Positions 1 through 11,133 of a DNA stretch of 64,000 nt are shown piece after piece. A program made the translations under genes and the position numbers. The stretch's first letter is position 1; each line of letters begins with the position of its first letter. Source of the stretch: Allium sativum (Eukaryota; Streptophyta; Magnoliopsida; Asparagales; Amaryllidaceae). The notes beneath the pieces were generated by a model. It was given only the letters and a program-made list of their open reading frames with translations, was not told the origin of the DNA and did not search any database. The stretch covers positions 93,640,599-93,704,598 of the forward strand of contig CM060911.1 in NCBI GenBank assembly GCA_030737875.1, given 5' to 3'.

Positions 1-240
1 CGTTGATTCCACATTATGAAAACAAATCATAAATCAAGAAAATCATATCGCCTCATTTCATCGGCGAATACACAATTCTAGACTTATCGTATTTATTCAA
101 CGATGAGTAAATAATAAACTCTGACTTGTCTCATATCATCGACAAGTAAAAACAATCCACATAAATCTCAAAATCTTAACAAATCAAATGCTCTGCCTCA
201 TTTCATTTGCGAGAGTATTTCAATCGTGATAGTCGGTCAT

Positions 241-271
<31 letters not shown>

Positions 272-779
272 CAAATCTAAAATCTCGGACTACATTCCCA
301 TATTAGTTGAATGATCTAATATGAGAAAAATACTAAAGATAAATCACAATATATCATAAAATGGTATACAACAATCTAGGAGGAATAAAATATTCCTCAA
401 AAATCAAATCGATCGAAAAAGTCAGAGATTAACTAATAAAGCGAATACACGAGTCTCATACCTCGTGGATTTGCTAAATTGTTTACTTCTCTTTCTTCCA
501 TGTTTGTTAATTCATGAAAATAATTAAAATAAGTAAAATTTTCATTAAAATATTTTTCTAAGGAAACTAGGATTGTTTTAAAACTAATTATAAGAATTTA
601 TGAAAGCAATTGAGAGAGAAAATACCATATTTTAAGGTTTTTAAAAATTAATAAAATCTTAGGAAAAATACGCTTTATCCTCAATCTCCATCAAGAAAAA
701 TATGCAATTGAAATCGTCGAACTTGGTCAGAATAGATATATATATATAGTGGTTGTCAATGATAGACCAGCCACAAAAT
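1..779. other. AT-rich sequence without a recognisable gene
   Basis: No reading frame with family resemblance is visible. A TA dinucleotide run lies at about 239-268. Around 50-220 a loose theme recurs: CTCAT, then TCATCGACAAGTA or similar, at several places. Motifs of this type are common in plant Gypsy LTRs. The stretch may be the downstream part of the minus-strand LTR proposed for 780-2858, but no LTR end can be fixed. Confidence 0.5.
239..268. repeat. (TA)n microsatellite
   Basis: About 30 bp of uninterrupted TA dinucleotide. Confidence 0.95.
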
Positions 780-814
780 CGTCAATTTTCTCCATGTAAA
801 CGACAAAATCTTAC

Positions 815-1576
815 AAAACTTGAACCATAAAAATTGTTGCAAATTTCATAAGTGTTCCAGAACAAAAAGAATTTTTGAATTTCGATTTGAAAAGCAAAAG
901 TTATGATGCAGATAGTAATTAACAAACCATTATTTTCTGTACAATTACCCTCTCGGTTTTGCAACTTTAACAGCAAATAACGAGGTCCAAACGGACTCAA
1001 AACAAGATGCAAATTTGCAAAGATGATCTGTATTGAATACTCTCCAAACTGAAAAAAAAAAGAATTTCGAATTGAAACGCAAAAGTTATGTTGAAAACAC
1101 TAATCAGCAAATCATTATTTTCTGTCCAATTACCCTCTCGGTTTTGCAACTTTAACAGCGAATAAGGAGGTCCAAGCAGACTCAAAACAAGATGCAAATT
1201 AGTAGAGATGATCTCTATTGAATACTCTCCAAACTGAAAAAAGAATTTCTGTATTTTGAATTGAAACACAAAAGTTATGATGAAAACACTAGTTAGCAAA
1301 TCATTATTTTCTGTGCAATTACCCTCTCGGTTTTGCAACTTTAACAGTGAATAAGGAGGTCCAAACAGACTCAAAACAAGATGCAAATTTGCAAAGATGA
1401 TCTCTATTGATTACTCTCTAAACTGAAAAAATAATTTCAAAGTTTTGATTTGAAACGCAAAAGTTATGATGAAAACACTAATCAGCCAATCATTATTTGC
1501 TGTGCAATTATCCTCTCGGTTTTGCAACTTTAACAGCAAATAAGGAGGTCCAAACTGACTCAAAACAAGATACAAA
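815..1576 (-). repeat. Tandem repeat, about 4 units of 185-189 bp
   Basis: The landmark CAAGATGCAAATT recurs at 1003, 1188, 1377 and (as CAAGATACAAATT) 1566, giving spacings of 185, 189 and 189 bp. Each unit carries the same blocks in the same order, including TACCCTCTCGGTTTTGCAAC and CAAAAGTTATGATGAAAAC. The first unit is the most diverged. Translation of the minus strand gives a repeated QNREGN peptide, which reflects the DNA repeat and not a protein family. Confidence 0.85.
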
Positions 1577-2494
1577 TTTGGTAGCTTATAGTTTGCTGTA
1601 GGTTTCCACTTACCTTTGAGAAATTGAAGGAGATTTTTGATGCAAAGCAACAACTTTTAGCAAGGATTCAAGCCTGAAGGACCTGTAGAAGCTGAGAAAC
1701 AAGCATGCAAGAAGAAATTCATTTAAACAAAATTATACCATAACTGAAAATTGGGATTTTGCATGAATTGGGGATTACTTAGGTAGGAGATTACCTTGTT
1801 TTATGTTTCTAATGAAAGAAATACTTGATTTTGGGTGAAAATAGCTTGAATTTTAACAAGAGGTTAGCAAATAGGGGCCAATTTTTTTTCTTTACTGAAG
1901 CTTCGGTGTGTTTTGAGAAGAAGAAGATAGGGAATGGAATATGTACGTTTCTTTTTATCAAAAGCTTTCGATAGAAGCCTCTACTTGGGGCTTGGGCATG
2001 GATCTAACCCATTAGCCCATTATGACTTAGCAATTTCAAAAATTGTTATTTTCTTTAATATTGAACATTTTAGTTCATAACTTTTGCATTTCTAACCCGT
2101 TTTGTGAAAATAAATATGCGTTGGATTTCTCTAGACGCATAGAATTTTATAAATACATAAAAATAATATTTTTAACAAATTATAATTTATTTTACAATTA
2201 CTCGTAATTAACCAATTTATGCATTTTTGCAAAATAAATTGCAAACTCACTATTTTGGTTAAATTAAAATATCCAACGCTCATAAATAAATGCACAATAA
2301 GTTTTACACTAAATAAACTATATTTTTTTTTCACTTCTAATCATGTGCATCAATACCGCTTAATTTATTATCTAATAAAATGACAATGTTGGAAATTAAA
2401 TCCAATATTAAGCATTTTATCAATTTAAATCAATGTAGTAAAATACTACATTTAAATTCATGAACCAAAGACAATCTTTATTTCATTCATTCTC

Positions 2495-2496
<2 letters not shown>

Positions 2497-2546
<50 letters not shown>
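2497..2546. repeat. (AT)n microsatellite, about 50 bp
   Basis: An uninterrupted AT dinucleotide run of about 25 units. Confidence 0.97.
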
Positions 2547-2548
<2 letters not shown>

Positions 2549-2858
2549 TATTCCAACAAAATGAACACTCCTCATATTCAATTAACACTTCAATTATTAG
2601 TATTTACGTTACTAATATTTTCTATATACCGAAATTAATTCCCATTTGTTGCATCTTAACAACATCAATTCACAAATAAACTATTCACTTATTTGTTTCA
2701 TTATAGTACCTCAAAATAAACATCAACATCATAGTTTATTTTAAATAAAAACCATCCTTCACATTTAACTTCTTTAGTTAATTCAATCAATCAAATATTA
2801 AATCATAATTCTCATTATAATTTTATATTAGCGGTATCTCCAAACTAGGGTTGTTTCA

Positions 2859-3837
2859 TTTCTAACATAGCAGTGTATATTTTTGTAATAAATTTGTAAC
2901 ACAAATTGTTGAAATGAGTAATGTAACCGATAATCTCTTCAGCAAAAAGATATTTTGTATCAAGCTAAGTAGATCGGGTTAAAAGTTTACAATGCTGAAC
3001 ACCACACTGGATATCCTCGCACCTCATTTGCAAAGCAGATCTTGTGCCATGAAGCCCAAACTTAAATATATTCCTTTACTATGTATTAATACAAATACTA
3101 TATTGTATCTCAAATGTAAGTGTATCGAAATCATTTTGAAAATCAAATAAAAGTATTCCTTGTAATTTTATTTAAATTCTTCATCGTGCTTCTCTGACAT
3201 TCAACCAAAACGCTCTCAAATCACTGTTATGGTATTATGGTCAAATTGCTTAACAACGTTCGTATTAAGCAGCGGTTTGAAAACCAATTTTTCTCCTTAA
3301 AAAAGAAACATCACTTGAGTAAACTCCTTATCACTTAAGGAGGAATTCAATAGGATTGCGAAGTACCTCGCCCGAATTTTACAATTCAGACCGCTCCAAC
3401 ACCACTCTAATCAGACTCATTATCGGTACCAAAATTCAAAAATTGAAAAAAATCAGATCAAGAAATCAACATAATCAGATAAGTGCTTCACCTAAACACT
3501 TTTTAGTAAGAAATTTACATCCTTAAAGATTTTTAGGTTGCAACATACTTGTTTTTGGTGTTCCCATCTTACCTGATTTGTTCTTGGCAAATTGTTATAA
3601 CTCCATCATTTTCTTGATTCTTCATCATTTCAATCAAAGAAGGCATAGGAGATAAAAATGCCTCAATTGCTTCAGACAATGACAATGATAGTAATAATCC
3701 AACTTTTGGATCGATTCAACAAGACTTTTGTTAGCTCCGAAATTCAGCTCATAACCGCCCATTCGAAGGTAGATAATTGTCTTCTATGTAAACTTCATGT
3801 TGAAACTACAATATAAGAATACATGTTAGAAATTTCA
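2859..3837. other. Unassigned sequence upstream of the Copia gag remnant
   Basis: No coding similarity is visible. Its position, directly before a plus-strand Copia gag, suggests that the 5' LTR and leader of that element may lie here, but no TG...CA pair or primer-binding site could be defined. Confidence 0.35.
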
Positions 3838-4594
3838 TTGTTGGGACATTGCCTATTCCACCAAAATTCATCACAAATAAAGACAACAGAAATCTCACCA
3901 ATGTTGATTTTACCAGATATAACAGGCAAGATAAGTTAATCAATTCCTGGTTATTATCATCCATTGGTTCCAATCTGCTATCTCAAGTTATAGGGTGTAA
4001 GGCATCCAATGAAATACAGATAATTGTTGGTAAAAGTTTCAATAATTAATCAACAACAAAAGTGTTGTATTACAAATAATAATTACAAAATGTCAGATTA
4101 GATAACATGACCATGAGAGAGTACTTTGCTAAGTAAAAAATATTTGTGATTTACTAGCAGCCACTGGAAACAACATTCAACAATCAAAACAAATATAAAT
4201 TTAGTTGAATGATTTAAGTGTTAAATACAAATTAGTTATAACCGTAATATCATCACAAATGTTTGTACCACCATCGGATGAAGTTCACTCAAGACCATTA
4301 TGCAAGAAATAGTAAAAAAGAAAAAAAGACTCTAACAACTAGTTAATCTGATCAATTTGTCAACTGGTTTCCAAAACAAAAATCAAAATGGTAACAAAAG
4401 AGATCAAACATTTCAGAGAGGTGGCAGTTCAACTTGATCAAGAGGAAGAGGTAGGTGGAATAACAACAAAAAGCCTAAGTGCCAAATTTATGAGAAAATT
4501 GGCCATACAACTTTAAAATGTTATTTCATATTTAGTTCAATTCATGGATAAAATCAAAATCAAAGAAAAATTAATCAAAATCAGAATTAAATTG
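3838..4594 (+). pseudogene. gag: Copia-type Gag remnant (UBN2 domain plus zinc knuckle)
   Basis: Gag is the nucleocapsid protein that packages retrotransposon RNA. The frame at 3849-4049 matches the UBN2-type Gag of plant Copia elements: a tyrosine-rich stretch ending in RQDKLINSWLLSSI and a following VIGCK block. After several hundred decayed bases, a basic Arg/Gly-rich segment leads into a zinc knuckle at 4480-4521. Its expected pattern is CX2CX4HX4C, but the second Cys is Tyr (CQIYEKIGHTTLKC). Stops and frame changes separate the two parts, so this is a pseudogene. Sequence type and strand fit the integrase fragment at 10186-11133, which may be a later part of the same element. The protease and the start of integrase are missing between them. 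Confidence 0.75.
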
Positions 4595-4925
4595 ATTCCG
4601 CAGTCACCCCCATCCCTCCGCTAGGCGTCACCGCGACTTCTCCCCCCTTTGGCGATCGTCGTCGACGCCTCCCCTCCATCTTCGGCGAACCCCATTCCCC
4701 CCTCTATAGTGTTGTGCGCAGACCCACGAGATCCCAAACCCGCTCTAAACCCGCGCACCTCCTTTCCATCGCGCCATGGCCTGAGCCACCTTCCCCCTTC
4801 GACGTCGCGACCCCGGTGCGCCACCGCCGCGACTCTGAACCCCAACCCTCCACCGCACCAGCAAGCACCCGCGAGCGCAGAGTACCGCCACCTCCGCGTA
4901 GAAAATCCTCCAATCGATGTAAGCT
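4595..4925. other. CpG-rich, GC-rich island of unknown origin
   Basis: This 330 bp block is strongly GC-rich with many intact CpGs, whereas both flanks are AT-rich. It ends close to GATGTAAGCTTTC, which contains a splice-donor-like GTAAGC. Both strands have open frames of about 70-110 codons, as expected for GC-rich DNA; the products are Pro/Ser/Ala/Arg-rich and I do not recognise them. It may be the leader of the adjacent family D LTR, which is also locally GC-rich in the solo copy near 16420-16520. It may instead be a captured exon. Confidence 0.55.
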
Positions 4926-4939
4926 TTCTGATTTTGGTT

Positions 4940-5130
4940 TTTTATTTAGAAAAGATTAGATTTTTTTTATTTGGAAAAGATTAGATTTTTTATTTAGAAA
5001 AGATTAGATTCTTTTATTTAGAAAAGATTAGATTTTATTTAGAAAAGATTAAATTTTTTTATTTAGAAAAGATTAGATTTTTAATTTAGAAAAGATTAGA
5101 TTTTTAATTTAGAAAAAATGAGATTTTTAC
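4940..5130 (+). repeat. Short tandem array, about 8 units of roughly 23 bp
   Basis: The unit ATTTAGAAAAGATTAGATTT repeats about eight times with small changes in the T-run length. It follows directly after the GC-rich island. Confidence 0.9.
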
Positions 5131-5189
5131 TAACCTAAAGATGAGATTTTTATTATAAAAATAAGACTTTTAGTCGAGTAAAAATATAA

Positions 5190-5530
5190 TTTTAGCATTG
5201 TAAAAATTTGATTGTTATATATATGAAGCGATATAAAAAATTCGATCTTTATATATTTATTAGTGATAGAAAAATATGATTTTTATTATATAAACATCGT
5301 TAGAAATATATGGTTTTTATTATATAAACATCGTTAGAAAAATATGATTTTTAGTATATAACCATCATTAGAAAAATATGATTTTTATTATATAAGGAGC
5401 GATATAAAAATTTGATTTTTATTATATGAATAGGAAAATAAAAATATGATTTTTAATATATATAGAAAGGTTTAAAAATGCGATTTTTAAATATATAAAC
5501 ATCATACTAAAAATGTGATTTTTACTATGA
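5190..5530 (+). repeat. Degenerate tandem array, about 34 bp period
   Basis: Units have the form ATATAAACATCGTTAGAAAA followed by ATATGATTTTT. They are clearest at 5275-5400 and decay on both sides, with about eight to nine recognisable units. The TATGATTTTT end is better kept than the rest of the unit. Confidence 0.8.
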
Positions 5531-7436
5531 ACAGCGTGGAAAAGATTGCGTTGGAATTTCGGGAAAATCCAAACGATTCAAAAATTCAGAAATAACTCTG
5601 GAGGAGTGGACCCCAAAGGTCAGATAGTTAAATATATATACTGGGATGCAAACGGTGCTTAGAAGCACCCGACACCTTTGTTTGAAACCATGGATGTTTG
5701 GTTGTTTGTATTGATTGGTCTATTTGTTTGAATGTGGTTTGGGATGTGAATGAATTGATTAGAATTGGTATGTGTATGACGTGAGCCAGTATTAGGCGAG
5801 GGATAAGGCTAGACCTTATTCTGGTTCTAGTATCGCACCGTTATGCTACCGAAATTTTCTAAAAATGTTAGAACAATAATCATTTTTATTGTATAAAATA
5901 TTCATGTGTTGAAATAAATATTTTATCGTTAAAAATATAATTTTTAACGAGTATATGAATGAAAATAAATATTCATTTACAAATTGGACGATTTATTTAT
6001 GTACACTCATTTGACTGATATTGATTGGGACGATATATTCTACACATCACCCAATAGCACAAATAAAATTTGTGTGTGTTGATTGAAACCCTACATGGGT
6101 ATTGGGATGATATTTGACATACACTAATCCCAATTGTTTAGTTGTATGTCAATCGATTGGTTGACAGGTTGTTGTAAGCGTTAATTATGTATATTTAATG
6201 CTTATGCAGTTGTGTAATGCACTCTGGATGATGGCTGACTGTGTTTGGTTATTGTTGTGTACATGTATGTATGAAATCCATATAAATAAAATTATACGGT
6301 AATTGACTATGTCTGATTCCAATTCGGAAAGAACGAATATTTTAAATTAAAGAATATTTTAAATTGAAGGATAATGAATATTTTAAAATAACTAATATTT
6401 TAAAATAATATTCAGCAATGTATCAAAATATGATTTTGATGTCCGATTTGGGATGGATATGAAAATATTGAAATATATGAAGCCGTGTTGATTAGATATG
6501 CTCCATTTTGAAGCAAGCGGTATTTATATCTATTTTATTCATTTTTATAATGAATATCGAAAAGGAAATTATTTCAAAATCGGATATTTTGAAAATATTA
6601 CCATTTAAATAATATAATGATAAGGAATATTCAATTTTGATGTAATATTGAAAATGAAGTTAAAATCGTTTTAAAAGGAAATTATAAACAATTTATAAAA
6701 TACGATTTAATGGAAATCGACGAAATATATATAATATATATATTGTATATACTTAATGGCCTGAATAGAATGTGCCGCTGCCGCGACCATTCGCGAGTTT
6801 TGACCATTGGCTTCGAATTGACATTACGGGAGATCCGACTGTCGGATTCTCCTAAAACCGGAACCATTTGGGTTAGTATCGAAAAGAGTTTTCCAACCAA
6901 CACAAGAGATTTGAAATCTAACAGTTGGATTTGGAATTATGTCCAAATCAAATTTCGAAACGGTCACTGTAAGTGCAGTTCGATGACCATTTATGGAAAT
7001 CGACTGAAAGGTCCTTAAAAAATTATTAAAAACATTGATAATTTGTTTAAAATCATAATAAATGGTTTAGAAAGAATTAAGATGAAAAATTCCACATTTG
7101 TAAAGATAAAAATATGTTTTTAAATAAACTAGTTATTAACTAGATTTGAAATCCAATAATTTTTAAATAAAATAAATTGGATATGTGAAGGGTTTTAATA
7201 TAACCAGAAATTTCCAACGAACAAATTGGAATGAAATTGGAATGGATTTGGAATTAAAATAATTTTTGGAATATTTCAATATTGGATTCCGTGATTATAC
7301 AGATATTGTTATGGAAATTTGGAAGATATATTTTATATCATTATTTCCCATACGATATTTGTTGGTTTCAGAATTGGATATTGAATATAAGCCGATATAA
7401 TTTCTATTCAGAGCCCTGTATTTAATATCAAATTGG

Positions 7437-8085
7437 ATTTTGGGTTTGTCGTGAACGGTGTCTTAAACCCAGTTGAGAAAAAGAATAAATCTTTGAATGA
7501 AGATTTAGTGAAGTTTTCCAATTAATTAATATTTAATTGGAATTGAATAAAAGAATTGGATTTTGGGTTTGTCATGAATGGTGTCTTAAATAACACTGTT
7601 CTTAAACCCCATGTGAAAAGGATAAATCTTTTAATTAAGATTATATGTGTTCCCAGTTTATTAACATTTAATTGGAATAAAATGGAATGTGAATTGGGTT
7701 TATTGTGAACTATGTTTTAACGACATTCATTCTTTAACCCGATTTGCAGTGAAATGTGATTTGGAATATATAAATCTTTTATTCAGATTTAGTGGGATTT
7801 TCCAAAGGAAAGTTTTCAAATTTAATATATTAAATTGGAATTGAATGGAATTCGATTGGTAATAATCGAAGTGAGCTTCTGTGGAGGAAGACTGTTAATA
7901 TATATATATGGAATTTAAAAGGCTTTGTGGTTATTCCATTTATATTATTAGTCAGATATGGAAATTGATATCGATTATATATTGATCTTTTTTCCCATGA
8001 AGATTCCCTAATTAATGGAATGTGATTTGGGTTTATCGTGAACTATGTTTTAAATGACATTAGTTCTTTAACCCAGTAAAAGACA
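7437..8085 (+). repeat. Four dispersed repeats inside D copy 1
   Basis: The theme GGGTTTRTCGTGAAC, then GTTTTAAA or GTCTTAAA, then TTCTTTAACCC appears near 7440, 7560, 7700 and 8035 with variable spacing. It looks like decayed internal duplications of one segment. Confidence 0.7.
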
Positions 8086-8111
8086 AGATTACATGTCTAA
8101 CATTGTATTTC

Positions 8112-9245
8112 GAACTGTATGGTTGATCTGTGCTAAATATATATCTGTTTGGTGGCGGAGAATTCATTCTCTTGCTTAACACCCTTCTCTAAGATGTACG
8201 AGCTTAGAGGTTATACATAGGCAGAAATCAATAGTACGGTGTAGATTGTCGATGCGGCATGTTTGATTTCCAAAGTTAAATAATCATTAATATTGATTGT
8301 AGGAAAGATTAAAACTAAGTGGAGTTTTAATGAATCTTTAATTAGATTGAAATGTTAATTGATAATTTAAATTATCAAATTTGGGAAATAATCGAGAATG
8401 GATTATCACCAGTTTTGCTCCAGGAAATAATTAAATCTTTAATTAGATTTGAACGTGAAATGGTAATTAAATTTACCGATAACACCGTGGTGTTAGATAT
8501 GGAGTATTACTATTTTTGCTCCATGGGATGAATAGCTTGGGATTGGGAAATTAATTAAATGATTACTTCGGTAAGATGCGCTAGTCCCTACTAGTTTGGG
8601 TAAACCTTATTCAGGTTTGAATTTTTATCCAAAGGAAGATTAAAGAATAAATTTAAAGAATTTATCTTTGATAAAATTAATGGCAGCCTTTCCCAAAGGA
8701 TGTGAATATTTGAATTAAAGAATATTCTGAATTGGAATGAGGCATATGTTGTGTTTTTATAGCACTTGTTTATTATATACGCGAGTTATTCGGAAAGGTC
8801 GGGTTTTTGCCCATTCTGAATAACTGATTAGACGATAAGTCGACGATGAAGACGGTGGTTGAAGACCGGAGGTCTTCACATCGTTTGGATGATTACTGAT
8901 GTCTTGATTGGGCGGTGCACCCAAGATAAGGTAATAAGTGGTGATCGTCCAGACGTACTTGGAGATCGACCGGATATGCGAGGACCTCTCTCCTGTATAA
9001 GACATACGGGATGAGGAATAAGGTGCCTCCGGTTTCGTTCAGACCCGGAACGAACTCGTAAATGGATGTGTGTCTGACATTGGATTTTATTCTGTGTTGA
9101 TTGATCTCTATTAAATATATATATATCTATTTGGCGGCGGAGAATTTATTCTCTTTCTTAACGCCCTTCTCTAAGACGTACGAGCTCAGAGGTTATATAT
9201 CGATGGACATCAGTCGCATGGCATGAATTGCATGTGTGGCATGTT
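8112..9245 (+). repeat. Internal duplication of the GAGAATTTATTCTC block in D copy 1
   Basis: A block of about 110 bp at 8145-8260 recurs at about 9127-9245. It carries GGCGGAGAAT, TTATTCTC, CTTAAC, CCCTTCTCTAAGA, GTACGAGCT and AGAGGTTATA in order. The inverted D copy has the same pair (46395 and 47385, reading on the minus strand). The solo D LTR shows only one (about 18620). Confidence 0.8.
8785..8824 (+). promoter_or_regulatory. Conserved hairpin in D copy 1
   Basis: The arms GTTATTCGGAA and TTCTGAATAAC pair over 11 positions (one G-U), and GGGT/GCCC pairs further in. The same structure with compensated changes is at 18312-18351 and, more weakly, inverted at about 46773-46812. Function is unknown; it could be an RNA structure of the element's transcript. 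Confidence 0.6.
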
Positions 9246-10185
9246 GAGATGCAAATGAGCAAGGCTTCTATTAAAAAAGCAAAGTCTTGTGGTTGATGAT
9301 CAAAGCACAACTTTAATATAGCACTGCTTTGTGTATAGCGTTAATTCGCGAGCCTTACACCTTGGTATGAGTCAAAAAGGGGATAAAGGACCCAAGGAGT
9401 GCATGACGTTTCTTCTAGCTATGGGTGGTTTCATGGTTTGGAGCCCAGACATTTTTTTATTTTTACCTGTGTGGATGATGGATTACGAGGCGCCTCGGAT
9501 ATATCTTCTATGATTGATACATTTATATTTGAAGTTATTTTATACACTATGCACTTATAATAGTATCGAATGATTTTTTTTAAATGTACCAAGCATGTTT
9601 GGCTATTATAAGGGAAAACCCTATCCTCCGGCTTGCGTTGCATTGTGTGATGGGACCTGGGTCTTATAATAGCTTCACTTTTCCAAAAAGCATCGCGCTG
9701 TTTATTTTATGCACTGGTATTCTAGGAAGGAAACCTTTTCCGTGTAATACGCCGTGGTCCCTTGATTTACTTTTAAAGTAAAAGATTTAATAACTGTTTT
9801 TAGTTCTCACACCAGTCACATGACTGACCTAGAGTTTATTGTTTTAACCTAAACTCTGGGTGGCCCTGTTTTCACACGGGCAGCTAGTACTTGGGTTTTG
9901 CAGATATTATGTTCTCAGGATCCTGATTTACAGCTGGAGCCATATACGGAAAGCTCTGTATCTGTATATCTCTTTCAGTTGTGTTATGTATTGATTTTCC
10001 GCTGCTTTGTAATGTAAATCTCTGATATTTATCAAATGTGTATTATTTGTTCATACTCTGTATATTCTTGTACTCTGATGTAAATTGTTGTAATAGCAAT
10101 GAAATGTTCTTCTGTTTGTGTTCTGATTTGTCGTGTTCTCAATTCAATCTGGGCTTTCCTGTAAGGGCGAGTTTGGGTCGTTTCA

Positions 10186-11133
10186 ATAATTCAATTTGAT
10201 GGTAGCTGTGCGTTTAAAACTCTAAACTCTTGTTTTGAAAATAAGGGAATCATGCACAAAATGACATGTCCATATACATCAGAACAAAATGGTCTAGTAG
10301 TAAGGAAATATATGCATATAGTCGAATCTAATTCGACACTACTTGCACATGCTCACGTACCACTAAACTTATGGCCAGAGGCCTTTAACACCATTGCCTA
10401 TTTACTTAATAGACAAACCACAAAGATACTAAATGAGGTTCCACCAATTGAAAAACTACATGGTATCAAACCAGATTACAATATATTAAGAATATATGGT
10501 TGCTTATGTTACCCATACTCAAGACCATATAATACTAACAAGCTAAGTTTTAGGTTTAAACTGTGCACATTTCCAGTCTATGTTGTTAACCAAAAAGGAT
10601 ATAAGTATGTTGATGATGCACGCAAAATATACATAAGCAAAAAAATTGTATTCAATGATAATTTCTTTCCCTTTAGCACAAAAGATATAAACACTACAAG
10701 CAAAGTATAAAAATCAAGAAGGTCCATACTAGAAGTACCAAACAACACAGAAATCAGGCATCATTTAGAGAACAAAGAGGTCGTTGATGCTCACAGCTCA
10801 CTACCTCTCAATGTTGAAGGCGATGAATCATCAGAGCCACCAAGCCATCCCTGCCAATCTTTTGCATGGTCAAAAAATCAAATGCAACACAATGAAAAAA
10901 GGCCGTCAATATTTAAGAAACGACATCTGAAAATATATTAATTTCAGTTGGTCATGAACACTCACCTCCTAATGGTCCAGTAGTCTAGTTTGGACACCCA
11001 ATGATTACAAGGGCAAAACATGGAATTTTTAACTAATCCAAAACTCTCGATCTCACTCAACATCAAATGAACTAAAAAATTTGATCAAGCGCTAAAAGTC
11101 AGAAATTGGAAAGCAGCAATCGATGATGAGTAT
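10186..11133 (+). pseudogene. pol: Copia Pol remnant: integrase and start of reverse transcriptase
   Basis: Integrase joins the cDNA to host DNA. The frame from 10192 reads through the integrase core end, with CPYTSEQNG (10267), the block around LLAHAHVPLNLWPEAF, and GCLCYPYSRPYN, all characteristic of plant Ty1/Copia integrases. A basic C-terminal part follows to a stop near 10708. After a decayed linker the next recognisable piece is the start of the Copia RT domain, FDQALKVRNWKAAIDDEY, just before 11133. There the sequence is cut by an LTR starting TGTAACAACCC. The first part of integrase and the whole RT palm are absent. The type agrees with the gag remnant at 3838-4594. Confidence 0.85.

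Larger units (their letters stand above)
780..2858 (-). mobile_element. Probable Gypsy LTR (family F), minus strand
   Basis: Read on the minus strand, the sequence at 2858 begins TGAAACAACCC, the kind of start seen in other Gypsy LTRs of this window (TGTAACGACCC, TGAAACGACCC). Further in, the minus strand shows a CCCAAGCCCC-type promoter region near 1990-2040 and a leader-like stretch ending in a consensus splice donor (CAAAG/GTAAGT, near 1605-1620). A 185-189 bp tandem repeat follows. The other end of the LTR and any target-site duplication were not found, so the family and the left boundary are inferred. Confidence 0.45.
5535..10185 (+). mobile_element. Family D LTR, copy 1 (back portion), plus strand
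   Basis: This non-coding stretch matches the solo D LTR (15334-19953) and, inverted, the copy at 45149-48353. Shared landmarks are the GGAGGAGTGGA block (about 5600 and 16740), the ATCCGAC/GTCGGAT palindrome (about 6830), a hairpin (8785-8824), and a block with GAGAATTTATTCTC (8145 and 9130). It ends in TTTGGGTCGTTTCA at 10185, the same end as the inverted copy. The front third of the LTR, seen in the other plus-strand copies, is absent and the left limit is uncertain. No coding capacity was seen. Confidence 0.7.

Noticed and set aside
782..1653. Minus-strand frames with a repeated QNREGN peptide
   Set aside because: The peptide repeat follows the 185-189 bp DNA repeat, each frame is short, and no protein family fits.
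4649..4984. 111-codon open frame in the GC-rich island as a host gene
   Set aside because: GC-rich DNA has few stops in all frames; both strands are open here and the product is low-complexity with no recognised domain.
8757..9005. 82-codon minus-strand frame in D copy 1
   Set aside because: It is antisense to the conserved LTR hairpin region, is broken in the other copies, and has no homology.
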